DNA of 64,000 bases from Miltoncostaea sp963770865. Its GTDB lineage: Bacteria > Actinomycetota > Thermoleophilia > Miltoncostaeales > Miltoncostaeaceae. Positions 42,660 to 51,556 of this stretch are shown here, piece after piece. Both the position numbers and the translations under genes were made by a program. The stretch lies in contig CAVYRD010000002.1 in the NCBI GenBank assembly GCA_963770865.1, positions 62,001-126,000 on the forward strand, read 5' to 3'. Below the pieces are notes generated by a model. The model searched no databases. It was not told the DNA's origin and saw nothing but the letters and a program-made list of their open reading frames with translations. Position 1 is the first letter of the stretch; the number at the start of each line of letters is the position of its first letter.

Positions 42660-43079
42660 GAGGCGGTGGCGGGCGGGGCGCGGGCGGGCGGGCGGCCGGG
42701 CGGCGCGTGGGGCGAGGAGCTGTCCGAGCATCGCCCCGACGGACGAGATCCCGATGATCGCCGTCGCGCTGACCCCGCCCCGGCTCCTGCTCATCGCCGG
42801 GGTGTCGCCGGTCGTCTCGTACGCGATCGTGTTCGAGGCCGACATCTCCGACCAGGCGGGCCGGCGCCGCCACGAGCGCCTCTTCCAGCGCCCCTTCGCG
42901 GAGACGGCGGCGGCCTACGCGATCTCCCTCGTCGCCGCGGCGCTCATGCTGCTCTTCTTCCAGCGCATCGGTCCCGACCAGTCGCGGGGGACCTGGGTCG
43001 CCTACACCGTCGTCCTCGGCCTGCCCGCGACCATCGGCGGCGCCGCGGGCCGCCTGGCCGTACCTACGCGGAGCGCTGA
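42660..43079 (+). pseudogene. C-terminal remnant of a DUF2391/TIGR02587-like membrane protein
   Basis: The block SIAPTDEIPMIAVALTPPRL, then GVSPVVSYAIVFEADISDQ and TWVAYTVVLGLPATIGGAAG matches the last third of the DUF2391 (TIGR02587) integral membrane family, which usually has ~270 residues and the local motif NVAPTEEMVLIA. The N-terminal half is missing. A possible linker (GGAWGEEL) is in another frame just upstream, and the end also seems to change frame before TGA 43077-43079. Broken on several grounds; its 3' end overlaps the convergent MMPL gene. Confidence 0.55.
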
Positions 43080-45292
43080 CGGGGCCGCCCCGGCCAGTGG
43101 CCGACGTCGCCGACCAGCACGATCAGCGCCGGCACGAGCACCGACCGCACGACGAAGGCGTCGATCAGCACACCCACGCCCATCACGAAGGCGAACTGGC
43201 GCATCGCGTCGATCGGGACGACGGCCAGGAGGGCGAAGCTCGCCGCCAGCACCACGCCCGCCACGGCGATCGCCGGACCCGAGCGCGCGCCCACGCGCAG
43301 CAGGGCCTCCGGCATCCCGCCGGGGCGCGCCTCCTCCCAGACCTGGCCCACCAGGAAGATGTTGTAGTCGGAGCCCAGGGCCAGGAGCAGCACCGCCGTC
43401 GCGAACGGGATGTAGTAGACGATCTGGCCCTGGTCCAGCACGTCCTGGAAGAGATAGGTCGCCAGGCCGAGCGACGCCGCCACGCTGAGGGCGCTGGCCG
43501 CCAGCAGGTAGAGCGGGGCCACCAGGGCGCGCAGGAAGACGGCGAGCAGGACGAGGTTGACGAGCGCGGCCACGATCCCCACGCGCAGGAGCTCGCCGCT
43601 GGTGGCGTTGACCGTGGCGGTCGCGAGCGCCGAGTCGCCGGCCAGCGACGCGCTCGCCTCGCCGAGGCCGGCCGCGGCGAGCAGCCCGGGCAGGCGGTCC
43701 TGCAGCGTGCGGATCGCCCGGATGGCCTGGTGCTCGGTGGGGTCGTCGCGCAGCACCACCAGCATGCGCGCGGCGTTCCCGTCCTTCGTCGTGAGCACGT
43801 CCTCGAGCGGGGTGGCCCGCACCGGGTCGCCGGGACCCACGACCTCGGCGACGCCCGGCTGGCCGCGCAGCGCCGACTGCAGGCGCCCGAGGGCGGCCGG
43901 GTCGGACGCGACGCCCGGCCCCTCGAGCAGCAGCTCGGTGGGGCCGCGCACGCCCGGCGGGAAGCCGGCGTCGATCGCGTCGGCGGCCGCGCGCGCGCCG
44001 GCGTCCACCGGCAGGCCGCTCGTGAGGCCGGTCCCCAGGGTCGTCTCGCGCAGCCCGGTGGCGGCGGCCAGCAGCAGGCCCACGGTCAGCACCGCCGCGA
44101 CGAGCGCGGCCGGCCGGCGGCTCAGCAGCCGCAGCGACGCCGGGGCGCGGTCGGCGTCGCCGCGGGCGCGGGAGCGCCCGCGGGCCACGCGCCCCCCGGC
44201 GATCGACAGCAGGGCCGGCATCAGCGTCAGCGCCACGACCATCCCGACCAGGGCGGTCACGGCCAGCCCGGGGCCGAACGAGCGGAAGAAGTCGATGCCA
44301 CCCACCAGCAGCGCGGCCGTCCCCGCCGCCACCGTGATGCCGGCCGTCGCCACGATCGGCGCGTAGCGGCCGGCCGCGGCGCGGGCCGCCTCGCGCGGCG
44401 TGTCGCCGGCCTCCAGCCGGCCGCGCACGCCGAACAGGTAGAAGAGCGAGTAGTCGGTCACCACCCCCAGCAGCAGGGCCGCGACCACCGGCTCGAGGTC
44501 GGCCGACGCCGGGATGCCCGTCCGCTCGGCGACCCAGGCGATGAGGGGGAGGTTGACGAGGTAGGCGACCGCGGCCGTCGCCAGCGTCAGGAGCGGCGCC
44601 ACGACGGTGCGGAACACGAGCCCGGCGATCAGCGCGATGGCGGCGAGCGTCGCCAGCACCACCCAGCCGATGCGGTCCTGGATGATCGCGAACTGCTGGT
44701 TGCGGGCCGGGCCGGTCCCCGTGACGCCCGACAGCGTCCCCTGCCCGCCGCGCAGCGACCGGGCGAAGCGGTCGGCCACGGTCTCCGCCCGCGAGGGAGA
44801 GGTGTCGGGCCGGACGAAGAGGTAGGTCACCGCCGTCGTCCCCGCCTGCCCGGGCGCCGCCGCCAGGCCGAGGTCGTCCACCAGGGGGACGGCTGCGGCG
44901 ATGTCGGCGAGCTCAGGGTCGCGGCGCTGGTTCACGTCGAGGACGCGGTCGAGCAGCTCCTGACGGTCGGTCCCGCTGAGGCCCGCCGGGTCGCGCTGCA
45001 CCACCAGGGTGCGCGAGATCAGCGGGTAGCCGAAGAGCTCGGCCGAGCGCGCCTCCGCCCGGAGGGCCGGGGCGTCGTCGGGGACCGGGATGCCGAGGTC
45101 GCCCGCGTCGGTGCCGAGCGTCGGCAGGTAGACCGTGGCGGCCGCGGCGATCGCGATCCAGGCCACGATCACCGGGTAGCGCAGCGGCCCGGCGACCAGC
45201 GCGGCCAGCCGGCCGAGCAGCCGGGGCGGGGGCTCGGGCGCGGGCGGCGCCACGGGGGGCGCAGACGCGGGCGGTCCGGACGAGGTGATCAT
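43064..45292 (-). CDS. MMPL-family RND transporter 2
   Basis: A 742-residue MMPL exporter, distinct from the pump at 40230. Segments VAALLLGVVTDYSLFYLFGV and LLALGSDYNIFLVGQVWEEA carry the D-Y proton-relay pair of each half, and MGVGVLIDAFVVRSVLVPAL is the last conserved block. The periplasmic loops (residues ~60-190 and ~430-560) are typical in size. No regulator gene adjoins it. The ATG at 45292 faces the aldo/keto reductase across an 81-bp divergent gap. Substrate unknown. Confidence 0.92.
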   Translation of the reverse strand: MITSSGPPASAPPVAPPAPEPPPRLLGRLAALVAGPLRYPVIVAWIAIAAAATVYLPTLGTDAGDLGIPVPDDAPALRAEARSAELFGYPLISRTLVVQRDPAGLSGTDRQELLDRVLDVNQRRDPELADIAAAVPLVDDLGLAAAPGQAGTTAVTYLFVRPDTSPSRAETVADRFARSLRGGQGTLSGVTGTGPARNQQFAIIQDRIGWVVLATLAAIALIAGLVFRTVVAPLLTLATAAVAYLVNLPLIAWVAERTGIPASADLEPVVAALLLGVVTDYSLFYLFGVRGRLEAGDTPREAARAAAGRYAPIVATAGITVAAGTAALLVGGIDFFRSFGPGLAVTALVGMVVALTLMPALLSIAGGRVARGRSRARGDADRAPASLRLLSRRPAALVAAVLTVGLLLAAATGLRETTLGTGLTSGLPVDAGARAAADAIDAGFPPGVRGPTELLLEGPGVASDPAALGRLQSALRGQPGVAEVVGPGDPVRATPLEDVLTTKDGNAARMLVVLRDDPTEHQAIRAIRTLQDRLPGLLAAAGLGEASASLAGDSALATATVNATSGELLRVGIVAALVNLVLLAVFLRALVAPLYLLAASALSVAASLGLATYLFQDVLDQGQIVYYIPFATAVLLLALGSDYNIFLVGQVWEEARPGGMPEALLRVGARSGPAIAVAGVVLAASFALLAVVPIDAMRQFAFVMGVGVLIDAFVVRSVLVPALIVLVGDVGHWPGRPRQRSA

Positions 45293-45373
45293 GGCGACGC
45301 CCTCCTACCCGCTTTCCGGCCCTGGTGATCCCCCCGGGGGCGCGGCGGCGCCCCGCGGTGCGAGGATTACGCG

Positions 45374-46369
45374 ATGGAGCGGCGACGGCTGGGCGCGAGC
45401 GGCCCCGAGACATCGGCCCTCGGCCTCGGGTGCATGGGGATGTCGGATCTCTACGGGCCGGCCGACCGCGACGCGGCCATCGCGACCATCCACGCCGCTC
45501 TCGACGCCGGGATCACGCTGCTCGACACCGGCGACTTCTACGGCATGGGCCACAACGAGATGCTGATCCGCGACGCCCTGCGGGGGCGCCCGCGCGACGC
45601 GGTGCAGATCAGCGTCAAGTTCGGCGCCCAGCGCGACCCGGCGGGCAACTGGGTGGGCCACGACGCCCGGCCCTCCTCCGTGAAGTCGTCGCTGGCCTAC
45701 ACGCTGCGCCGCCTCGACACCGACCACGTCGACGTCTACCGCCCGGCGCGCGTCGACCCGGACGTGCCGATCGAGGAGACCGTCGGCGCCATCGCGGAGA
45801 TGGTGGAGGCCGGCTACGTCCGCCACATCGGGCTGTCCGAGGCCGGCGCCGATACGGTCCGGCGGGCCGCCGCCACCCACCCGATCTGCGACCTCCAGAT
45901 CGAGTACTCGCTCATCTCGCGCGGCCTGGAGGAGGAGGTCCTGCCCGCATGCCGCGAGCTCGGCGTCGCGATCACGGCCTACGGGGTCCTCTCGCGGGGG
46001 CTGCTGTCCGGGCACTGGAGCCCCGACCGCGAGACGACCGGCGACTTCCGCGCCGGGCTGCCGCGCTTCCAGGGCGAGAACCTGCGGCACAACCTCGCGC
46101 TGGTGGAGGCGCTGCGCGGCGTGGCCGAGGAGCGCGGGGCGACCGTCGCGCAGGTCGCCATCGCCTGGGTGGCCGGGCGCGGCGACGACATCGTCCCGCT
46201 GATCGGCGCCCGCCGGCCGGAGCGGCTCGGCGAGTCGCTCGGGGCGCTCGAGCTCGATCTCGGGCCGGACGACCTCGCGCGCATCGAGGCGGCGGTGCCG
46301 CCCGGCGCGGCGGTGGGCGACCGCTACTCCGAGGCGCAGATGGCCCTCCTCGACAGCGAGCACGCATAG
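45374..46369 (+). CDS. Aldo/keto reductase
   Basis: A 331-residue AKR (TIM barrel, NADPH-dependent). RRRLGASGPETSALGLGCMG opens the barrel. The catalytic Asp and Tyr lie in LLDTGDFYGMGHNEMLI and the Lys in ISVKFGAQRD. The NADP-binding end is GRGDDIVPLIGARRPERLGE. VRHIGLSEAGADTVRRAA and YSLISRGLEEEVLPACRELG match the subgroup acting on aldehydes and ketones similar to YhdN/IolS. The preferred substrate is unknown. Its TAG overlaps the presumed start of the next gene. Confidence 0.93.
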   Translation: MERRRLGASGPETSALGLGCMGMSDLYGPADRDAAIATIHAALDAGITLLDTGDFYGMGHNEMLIRDALRGRPRDAVQISVKFGAQRDPAGNWVGHDARPSSVKSSLAYTLRRLDTDHVDVYRPARVDPDVPIEETVGAIAEMVEAGYVRHIGLSEAGADTVRRAAATHPICDLQIEYSLISRGLEEEVLPACRELGVAITAYGVLSRGLLSGHWSPDRETTGDFRAGLPRFQGENLRHNLALVEALRGVAEERGATVAQVAIAWVAGRGDDIVPLIGARRPERLGESLGALELDLGPDDLARIEAAVPPGAAVGDRYSEAQMALLDSEHA

Positions 46370-46860
46370 CCGCGGGCGCCCCGCCGGCCCCGGGCGCGCG
46401 GCTCTACCTCGCGTACCTGGCCGAGCCGGCCGTCGAGGGGCGGCGCGCGCCGCGCGCCCCGGCGCACATCACGCTGGTGCCGCCGTTCGCGGCGGAGCTC
46501 CCGACGGCGCTCGCCGCGCTGGAGGCGGGGCTTGCCGGCGAGCGGCCGTTCGCGGTGCGCCTCGGCGAGCGGGCGCGGTTCGGGCCGCGCAGGGACGTCC
46601 CGGTCCTGCTCGTCGCCCCCGTGGCGGACCTGCGGCGCCTGCACGAGCGGCTGATGGCGGCGCTGGCGGACCGGGGCGTCGCGCTCGCGGCGAGCCGCCA
46701 CGTCCACGACGGGTTCGTCCCGCACATCAGGCTCCGCCACGCCGGCGCGGACCTGCGGCGCGGCCGCGACCTGGTGGTCGACCACGTGGCGCTGGTGCAC
46801 AGCGGCGACGGCGCGACCACCGTCCTCGCCACCCGGCCCCTGGCGCACGCGGCCGGTTAG
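46366..46860 (+). CDS. 2H phosphoesterase (2'-5' RNA ligase-like) protein
   Basis: A ~164-residue protein of the 2H phosphoesterase superfamily. Motif 1 is PAHITLVPPFA (H-x-T). Motif 2 is FVPHIRLRHA, where the usual Thr/Ser is Arg. The fold begins ARLYLAYLAEP. Members act on 2'-5' RNA linkages, cyclic phosphates or ADP-ribose products. The start is unclear: no ATG, GTG or TTG precedes the first strand in frame. ATA at 46366, overlapping the upstream TAG, or an upstream frame error are the options. The C-terminal half (LVVDHVALVHSGDGATTVLA) is well conserved. Confidence 0.7.
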   Translation: MAAGAPPAPGARLYLAYLAEPAVEGRRAPRAPAHITLVPPFAAELPTALAALEAGLAGERPFAVRLGERARFGPRRDVPVLLVAPVADLRRLHERLMAALADRGVALAASRHVHDGFVPHIRLRHAGADLRRGRDLVVDHVALVHSGDGATTVLATRPLAHAAG

Positions 46861-46861
46861 G

Positions 46862-47446
46862 GTGGGCGGCGTGGAGGTGACGCGCGACAACGCCTGGGCC
46901 ACGCTGACGCGCTACACGCAGGGCGAGTCGCTGCGGCGCCACGCGCTGGCCGTCGAGGCGTCGGTGCGCTCCTACGCGCGCCGCGCCGGCGAGGACGAGG
47001 AGTACTGGGCCGCCGCCGCGCTGCTGCACGACTTCGACTACGAGATGCACCCGACCCTCGACCGGCACCCCCAGGACGGAGCGCCGATCCTGCGCGAGGA
47101 GGGCTGGCCCGAGGACATCGTCGAGACGGTCCTCTCCCACGCCGAGCACCTCGGCCTGCCGCGCGACACGCCGCTCAAGCGGACGCTGTTCGCGTGCGAC
47201 GAGCTCTCGGGCTTCGTCCACGCCTGCGGCCTCGTGCGGCCGACCGGCCTCGAGGGGCTCACCCCGAAGTCGGTGCGCAAGAAGCTGAAGCAGCCCTCGT
47301 TCGCGGCCGGCGTGAACCGCGAGGAGGTGGCCCAGGGGGCGGAGCTGCTCGGGCTGGAGCTCGACGAGCACATCGCCAACGTGATCGCCGCCCTCCAGCC
47401 GATCGCCGGGGAGCTCGGGCTGCCCGCGGGGGACGGGTCCGGGTAG
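46862..47446 (+). CDS. HD-domain hydrolase
   Basis: A 194-residue HD-superfamily protein. SLRRHALAVEASVRSYARRA holds the first metal His and YWAAAALLHDFDYEMHPT the HD pair; a further His is in VLSHAEHLGLP. The C-terminal part (TPKSVRKKLKQPSFAAGVNR) is typical of a group of small HD hydrolases annotated as metal-dependent phosphohydrolases. It starts by GTG 46862 or 46871, 2-11 bp after the 2H gene, so the pair may be co-transcribed and both process nucleotides. Substrate unknown. Confidence 0.88.
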   Translation: MGGVEVTRDNAWATLTRYTQGESLRRHALAVEASVRSYARRAGEDEEYWAAAALLHDFDYEMHPTLDRHPQDGAPILREEGWPEDIVETVLSHAEHLGLPRDTPLKRTLFACDELSGFVHACGLVRPTGLEGLTPKSVRKKLKQPSFAAGVNREEVAQGAELLGLELDEHIANVIAALQPIAGELGLPAGDGSG

Positions 47447-47487
47447 CGGCGCGCGGGGGTGGGCGCGGGCGGCGGTAGCCTTCACGC

Positions 47488-47970
47488 GTGCTCACGCGAT
47501 GGATCCGGATCGGCGACAGCGCCGCCGGCGTCTACGGGACGCTCCTGACGCTGTCGGTGCTGGTCGGCCTGTCGTTCAAGCGCTCCGGCCCCGGGGTGAT
47601 GGCGCTCACGGTGGCGCTGAGCGTGGTCATCTTCTGGCTCGCGCACGTCCACGCGGGGCTGGTGGCGCGCTGGGTGGGCGCCGAGGCGCGGCCCGACCGC
47701 GCCACCGTGACGGAGGTGATGGCGCGCGAGGCGCCCATGGTCGAGTCGGCGATCCCGTCGATGCTGCTGCTGGCGCTCGCCTGGCTGGGCGTGCTCGGCA
47801 CGACGTTCGCCGTCTGGGCGTCCCTGGTCTACGGGATCGTCGCGCTGACCGCCTGGGGCGTCCTGATCGCGCGGCGCTCCGACCTCGGGCCTACGGGCGT
47901 CACGGTCGTGGCCGGCGTCAACCTCGCGCTCGGGCTGGTCATCGTGGGGTTGAAGCTGCTCCTGCACTGA
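47488..47970 (+). CDS. Four-helix membrane protein of unknown function
   Basis: A 160-residue protein with four predicted membrane helices: YGTLLTLSVLVGLSF, VMALTVALSVVIFWLAHVHA, MLLLALAWLGVLGTTFAVWA and VTVVAGVNLALGLVIVGLKL. A His-rich turn (HVHAGL) joins helix 2 and the amphipathic TVTEVMAREAPMVESAIPS. I do not recognise a catalytic motif; similar proteins are annotated only as integral membrane proteins. GTG start at 47488; its TGA is 14 bp from the convergent YihY gene. Confidence 0.7.
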   Translation: MLTRWIRIGDSAAGVYGTLLTLSVLVGLSFKRSGPGVMALTVALSVVIFWLAHVHAGLVARWVGAEARPDRATVTEVMAREAPMVESAIPSMLLLALAWLGVLGTTFAVWASLVYGIVALTAWGVLIARRSDLGPTGVTVVAGVNLALGLVIVGLKLLLH

Positions 47971-47983
47971 GCGTCGGGCGCGG

Positions 47984-48895
47984 TCACTCGCGGACGACCA
48001 GCCCCCGCAGGAAGCGCTTCACCTCGGCGCGGAAGCCCGGCCCGCCGGGCAGCGGCCGCAGGGCGGCCACCTCCTCGGCGTCGGCGGCGAAGGCGCCCGC
48101 CAGGAAGACGAGGTACGCCGCCAGGTACACGTAGATCAGGAAGACGATCACGGCGGCGAGTGACCCGTAGACGACGTTGTAGTGACCGAAGTTGTCGACG
48201 AAGGTCGCGAAGCCGAAGTTGAGCCCCCAGAGGGCGATCGCGCCGATCAGGGCCGAGAGCCAGACGTGGCGCAGACGCGGGCCGTGCGAGGGCACCCAGC
48301 GCAGCAGGATGACGAGGACGCCGAACGCGAGGACGACGGGCACCGCGACGCGCGCCACCGCGAGCGCGATCCCCGGTATGCCCAGCGGATCGACGACCTG
48401 CGACTGCGCCACCCGGTCGGCGATGGTCGCCCCGGCCGACGCGGCCAGCAGCACCGCGGTCGCGAGCAGCATCAGCACGTCGACGAGCTTGCCCTGCAGG
48501 AACGGCCGCGGCACCGCGTCCTCGCCGTCCATCAGGCTGTCCATGCCGTGCCGGATCGCCGCCATCATCCCGGTCGCGCTCCAGAGCAGACCGATGACGG
48601 CCACCGCGCCGACCGTGCCCGCGTTGGCGCTGATGCCGCGCAGCACCGAGTCAATCGAGTCGGCGCCCGAGGCGGTGACCGGCAGCGAGTCGGCGAGCGC
48701 GTCGACGAAGTCCTCGCGCACGGATGCGTCCGTCAGCACGAGGCCGGCCGCCGAGACGAGCAGCAGCATCAGCGGGAAGATCGACAGCAGCACGTAGTAG
48801 GCCACCGCCGCGGAGAGCCGCGGCCCGGACCGGCCGTAGAAGCGGACCAGCGCCCTGCGGCTCCACTCCCCGGCGCGCCATGCCCAGAGGCCCAT
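47984..48895 (-). CDS. YihY/BrkB-family membrane protein
   Basis: A 303-residue membrane protein of the YihY/virulence factor BrkB family, with about six helices. Family blocks present: SAAVAYYVLLSIFPLMLLLV, VGAVAVIGLLWSATGMMAAI, RWVPSHGPRLRHVWLSALIG and NVVYGSLAAVIVFLIYVYLA. The name RNase BN was once applied wrongly; the true function is unknown. ATG 48895 begins right where the conserved region begins (GLWAWRAGEWSRRALVRFYG). Confidence 0.9.
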   Translation of the reverse strand: MGLWAWRAGEWSRRALVRFYGRSGPRLSAAVAYYVLLSIFPLMLLLVSAAGLVLTDASVREDFVDALADSLPVTASGADSIDSVLRGISANAGTVGAVAVIGLLWSATGMMAAIRHGMDSLMDGEDAVPRPFLQGKLVDVLMLLATAVLLAASAGATIADRVAQSQVVDPLGIPGIALAVARVAVPVVLAFGVLVILLRWVPSHGPRLRHVWLSALIGAIALWGLNFGFATFVDNFGHYNVVYGSLAAVIVFLIYVYLAAYLVFLAGAFAADAEEVAALRPLPGGPGFRAEVKRFLRGLVVRE

Positions 48896-48906
48896 GGCCG
48901 GTGAGC

Positions 48907-49380
48907 CTAGTCGGCCACCTCGCCGGTGTAGTAGCCGACGCCGCTGGAGCGCTCGACGATCAGGTCGTCCGCGTGGTCGCGCGTGTAGACGCCGACCTTG
49001 CCGCTGTCGGGGTAGACCGTGACCGCCGGGTAGACGACCGTCGACCACATGAGGACCCGCGCCGGGGCGTCGGCGTCGTTGCGAACCTGGTGCGCCCCGT
49101 CCGGCCCGACCGGGAAGAAGACGAGGTCGAGGGGCTCGAGCTTCTCGACGCCGGCGGGCGTGCGCACCGAGGGGGCGCCCGAGAGGACGAGGAGCCACTC
49201 CTCCTCGCCGTGCTCGTAGTGGTACGGGCACAGGGCCTGGCCGGGCGGCAGCTCGTACAGCGTCGCGCCGGTGCGCTCGGCGCCCAGGCGGGGGCCGACG
49301 CGGTCGCTGAGGGCGCGGAAGCCCTCCGGATCGGTCGGGTCGGCGGTCACCTCCGCCGCGCTGAGCTTCACGCGCCGCAT
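48907..49380 (-). CDS. Cupin-domain protein
   Basis: A 157-residue single cupin. The metal-binding motif reads PYHYEHGEEEWLLVLSGAP (H-x-H-x3-E-like with E and H) and the second motif PVGPDGAHQVRNDADAPARV. The last strands carry SSGVGYYTGEVAD. Proteins of this type are metal-dependent sugar- or small-molecule-modifying enzymes or sensors. It ends 11 bp from the YihY start on the same strand, so the two may form a unit. Substrate unknown. Confidence 0.88.
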   Translation of the reverse strand: MRRVKLSAAEVTADPTDPEGFRALSDRVGPRLGAERTGATLYELPPGQALCPYHYEHGEEEWLLVLSGAPSVRTPAGVEKLEPLDLVFFPVGPDGAHQVRNDADAPARVLMWSTVVYPAVTVYPDSGKVGVYTRDHADDLIVERSSGVGYYTGEVAD

Positions 49381-49433
49381 GGGGGCGATGCTGTCACAGC
49401 CGTCCGTCGCGGTGGGCGCCGGGGGCGGGCCGC

Positions 49434-49871
49434 TCAGGACTCGACGCGGCTGAGGCCGACCGCCGAGACGATCCAGCCGAGCCCGGTCGTGTCGCCGCCC
49501 GCCAGGGCCACGGCGCCCGAGGCGAGGGCCCGCGCCATCGGCGAGCCCGGCCCGAGCTCCAGCGCCTGCAGCGCGGTGACGGCCGCCAGCCACCGCATCG
49601 CGTCGGCCCGGCGCAGCGGGTCGCGCACCTCGCCGTGCTGGTGGGGGTAGGTGTCGGCCGCGGGCGCCCCGGCGGGGGCGGGCCACTCCGCGAGCCGGTC
49701 GAAGAGGGGCTCGATGAGGCGGATGGCCAGGGCGAGGTCGGCCCAGCTGCGGGACGCCTCGGCCCTCTCGATGAGGCACAGCAGCCGCTCGCCCAGCACG
49801 TCGTCGCCGTCGAGCCGCGCGATCGCGCGGCACGCCGCGTCGATCAGCCCGGTCACGGCCGCGCCCCTCAC
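49434..49871 (-). CDS. Uncharacterised alpha-helical protein
   Basis: A 145-residue protein I do not recognise. It is mostly helical and Ala/Leu-rich (LIDAACRAIARLDGDDVLGE, RLLCLIERAEASRSWADLAL, MRWLAAVTALQALELGPGSP), with a His-containing loop (ADTYPHQHGEVRD) in the middle. No signal peptide or membrane helix. It lies between the cupin and the sigma-fusion gene on the same strand, with gaps of 53 and 62 bp. Third-position GC is as high as in the neighbours, supporting a real gene. Confidence 0.55.
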   Translation of the reverse strand: MRGAAVTGLIDAACRAIARLDGDDVLGERLLCLIERAEASRSWADLALAIRLIEPLFDRLAEWPAPAGAPAADTYPHQHGEVRDPLRRADAMRWLAAVTALQALELGPGSPMARALASGAVALAGGDTTGLGWIVSAVGLSRVES

Positions 49872-49933
49872 GCCGGTCTCCTGGTCAACCCCGCCATCAA
49901 CCCTGAGACGCGGGGGCGACGCAAGGGTCGGCC

Positions 49934-51556
49934 CTATCGGTCCGGCGGCCCCTTCGGACCCTTCGCGCCCTCGGCCACGGCCTGGCCCGGAGCGTCGGCG
50001 GAGGCGCCGTGGACGCCGCCCGCGCTTGCCGGGGTGGCGGGCTCGGCGGGCGTCGCGGGGGTGGCCGGCGCCGCAGGGGTGGCGGCCGGCGGCGCACCGC
50101 CGGACCGCCCGGGGGCGGAGCCGGAGTTGCCGGGGGCGGAGCCGGAGTCGCCGGGGGCGTCGCCGGAACGCCCGGGGGCGGAGGCGGAGTTGCCCGGGGC
50201 TGCTTCGGCGTCCGGCCCGCCGCGCGCGTGGGCGGGTGGCGCCCCGTTACGCTGCGTGGCGGGGGTCCCGCCGGCGCCGCCGGCGCGCTGCGGCGTCGTC
50301 GTTCCGCCGGCCGCCGGGGCGCCGCCGCCCGCCACTGCGGCCGCCGGATCCGGCGGCGGGAGCGTCGCCACCGTGGATGCCGCCGGGACGGCCCCGCCCG
50401 CCGCCTGCGGGGCGGGCGGCGGCTGGGCGGGGGGATCGACGGGGGGGACGAACTCGAACACGGGTGGCGGCGCGTCAACCTCCGGCGGGTCGGCCGCCGT
50501 GAGGGTCGCGGCGACCGGGATCGGTCCGGTCGCGGCCTGCAGCGCCGGGACCGCGTGGCGATGTGCCGTTGCCGCGGCGGGTCCTGACCGCGCCGGCTCG
50601 CCGATCACCCGCGGGACCACGACGGCCGACGCGCCGATGATGCCCACGGTTGCGACGAGCGCGAGCTTCAGCGCGATGCCGCCGGCCAGCGAGAACCCGC
50701 CCACCGCGCCCACGCCGGTCGCGCCCACGCCGGCCCCGCCGGCCGCGCCGCCGCCGCCGAGGGCGCCCAGGATGTCCCGGCCCAGCACCACGGGCGCGAC
50801 GGGCACGAGCGCCGCCAGCTTCGCGGGCCGCGTGGCGAGGCCCTCGCGGAAGGCGCGGCACGTGGGGCAGGTGCGCAGGTGCGCGCCCATGCCGCGCGAG
50901 CGCAGCACGCGGCCGTCGCCGTCTGAGATGCGCCGGCGCACCGTGTCGCATCCGAGGGCCCGCCCGTCGGCCATCGCGTGGAGGCCGAGGCGGGCCTGGT
51001 AGATCAGCTGCTTGACCGTGGACGGCGACTCGTCGAGGACCAGCGCGATCTGCTCGTGCGAGAGGCCCGACAGCTCGCGCAGCACGAGGGCGCCGCGCTG
51101 ATCGGCCGGCAGGCTCTGAAGGTCCTGGCGCAGGCGCACGAGCTCGTCGGCCGTCTCGACGCGCGCGGCGACATCCTGGGAGTGCTGCACCTCGAGGCCC
51201 GTGAGCGGCTCGGTGGGCCGGGCCGCGCGCCGGCGCAGCATCCCGATGCACTGGTTGTGCGCGATACGGTAGAGCCACGGGCGGACGGCGACGGCGCGGA
51301 CCTCGCCGCCGGCGAGCGCGCGGTACGCGCCGAGCATCGCGCTCTGGACCGCCTCCTCGGCGTCCTCGGGCTGACGCAGGATGGACGCGCAGTAGCGGTG
51401 CAGGCGGTTGCGGTAGCGCGCGTAGAGCTCCTCGAACGCGCGCTCGTCACCGGCGCGGACGCGCTCGACCAGCCCCTCGTCGGAGACCCGCTCGGGCGGG
51501 CCCGGACGCGCCGGTGCGCTGAGCGGCACGCGCGCGACGCTGACGACGGTCCCCAT
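49934..51556 (-). CDS. ECF sigma factor fused to zinc-finger anti-sigma domain, TM helix and repeat-rich tail
   Basis: A 540-residue single chain. Sigma region 2 (~28-95: DERAFEELYARYRNRLHRYC, AEEAVQSAMLGAYRA) and region 4 (~135-190: LPADQRGALVLRELSGLSHE) are followed by a zinc-binding anti-sigma (ZAS) motif H226-x3-C230-x2-C233 (HLRTCPTC). One transmembrane helix lies at ~288-308 (ALKLALVATVGIIGASAVVV), then ~230 residues of Pro/Ala/Gly-rich extracytoplasmic sequence with heptad repeats. The protein thus joins a sigma factor and its anti-sigma, anchored in the membrane, so release probably needs proteolysis or a conformational signal. ATG 51556. A small secreted protein is divergent. Confidence 0.85.
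   Translation of the reverse strand: MGTVVSVARVPLSAPARPGPPERVSDEGLVERVRAGDERAFEELYARYRNRLHRYCASILRQPEDAEEAVQSAMLGAYRALAGGEVRAVAVRPWLYRIAHNQCIGMLRRRAARPTEPLTGLEVQHSQDVAARVETADELVRLRQDLQSLPADQRGALVLRELSGLSHEQIALVLDESPSTVKQLIYQARLGLHAMADGRALGCDTVRRRISDGDGRVLRSRGMGAHLRTCPTCRAFREGLATRPAKLAALVPVAPVVLGRDILGALGGGGAAGGAGVGATGVGAVGGFSLAGGIALKLALVATVGIIGASAVVVPRVIGEPARSGPAAATAHRHAVPALQAATGPIPVAATLTAADPPEVDAPPPVFEFVPPVDPPAQPPPAPQAAGGAVPAASTVATLPPPDPAAAVAGGGAPAAGGTTTPQRAGGAGGTPATQRNGAPPAHARGGPDAEAAPGNSASAPGRSGDAPGDSGSAPGNSGSAPGRSGGAPPAATPAAPATPATPAEPATPASAGGVHGASADAPGQAVAEGAKGPKGPPDR
50103..50205 (-). repeat. Tandem 21-bp (7-residue) repeats in the sigma-fusion tail
   Basis: Five imperfect copies of a 21-bp unit encode (G/A)SAPG(N/R)S-type heptads, such as GSAPGNS, GSAPGRS and GDAPGDS, at about residues 450-484. 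They sit in the extracytoplasmic tail. The length could vary by slippage. Confidence 0.75.
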
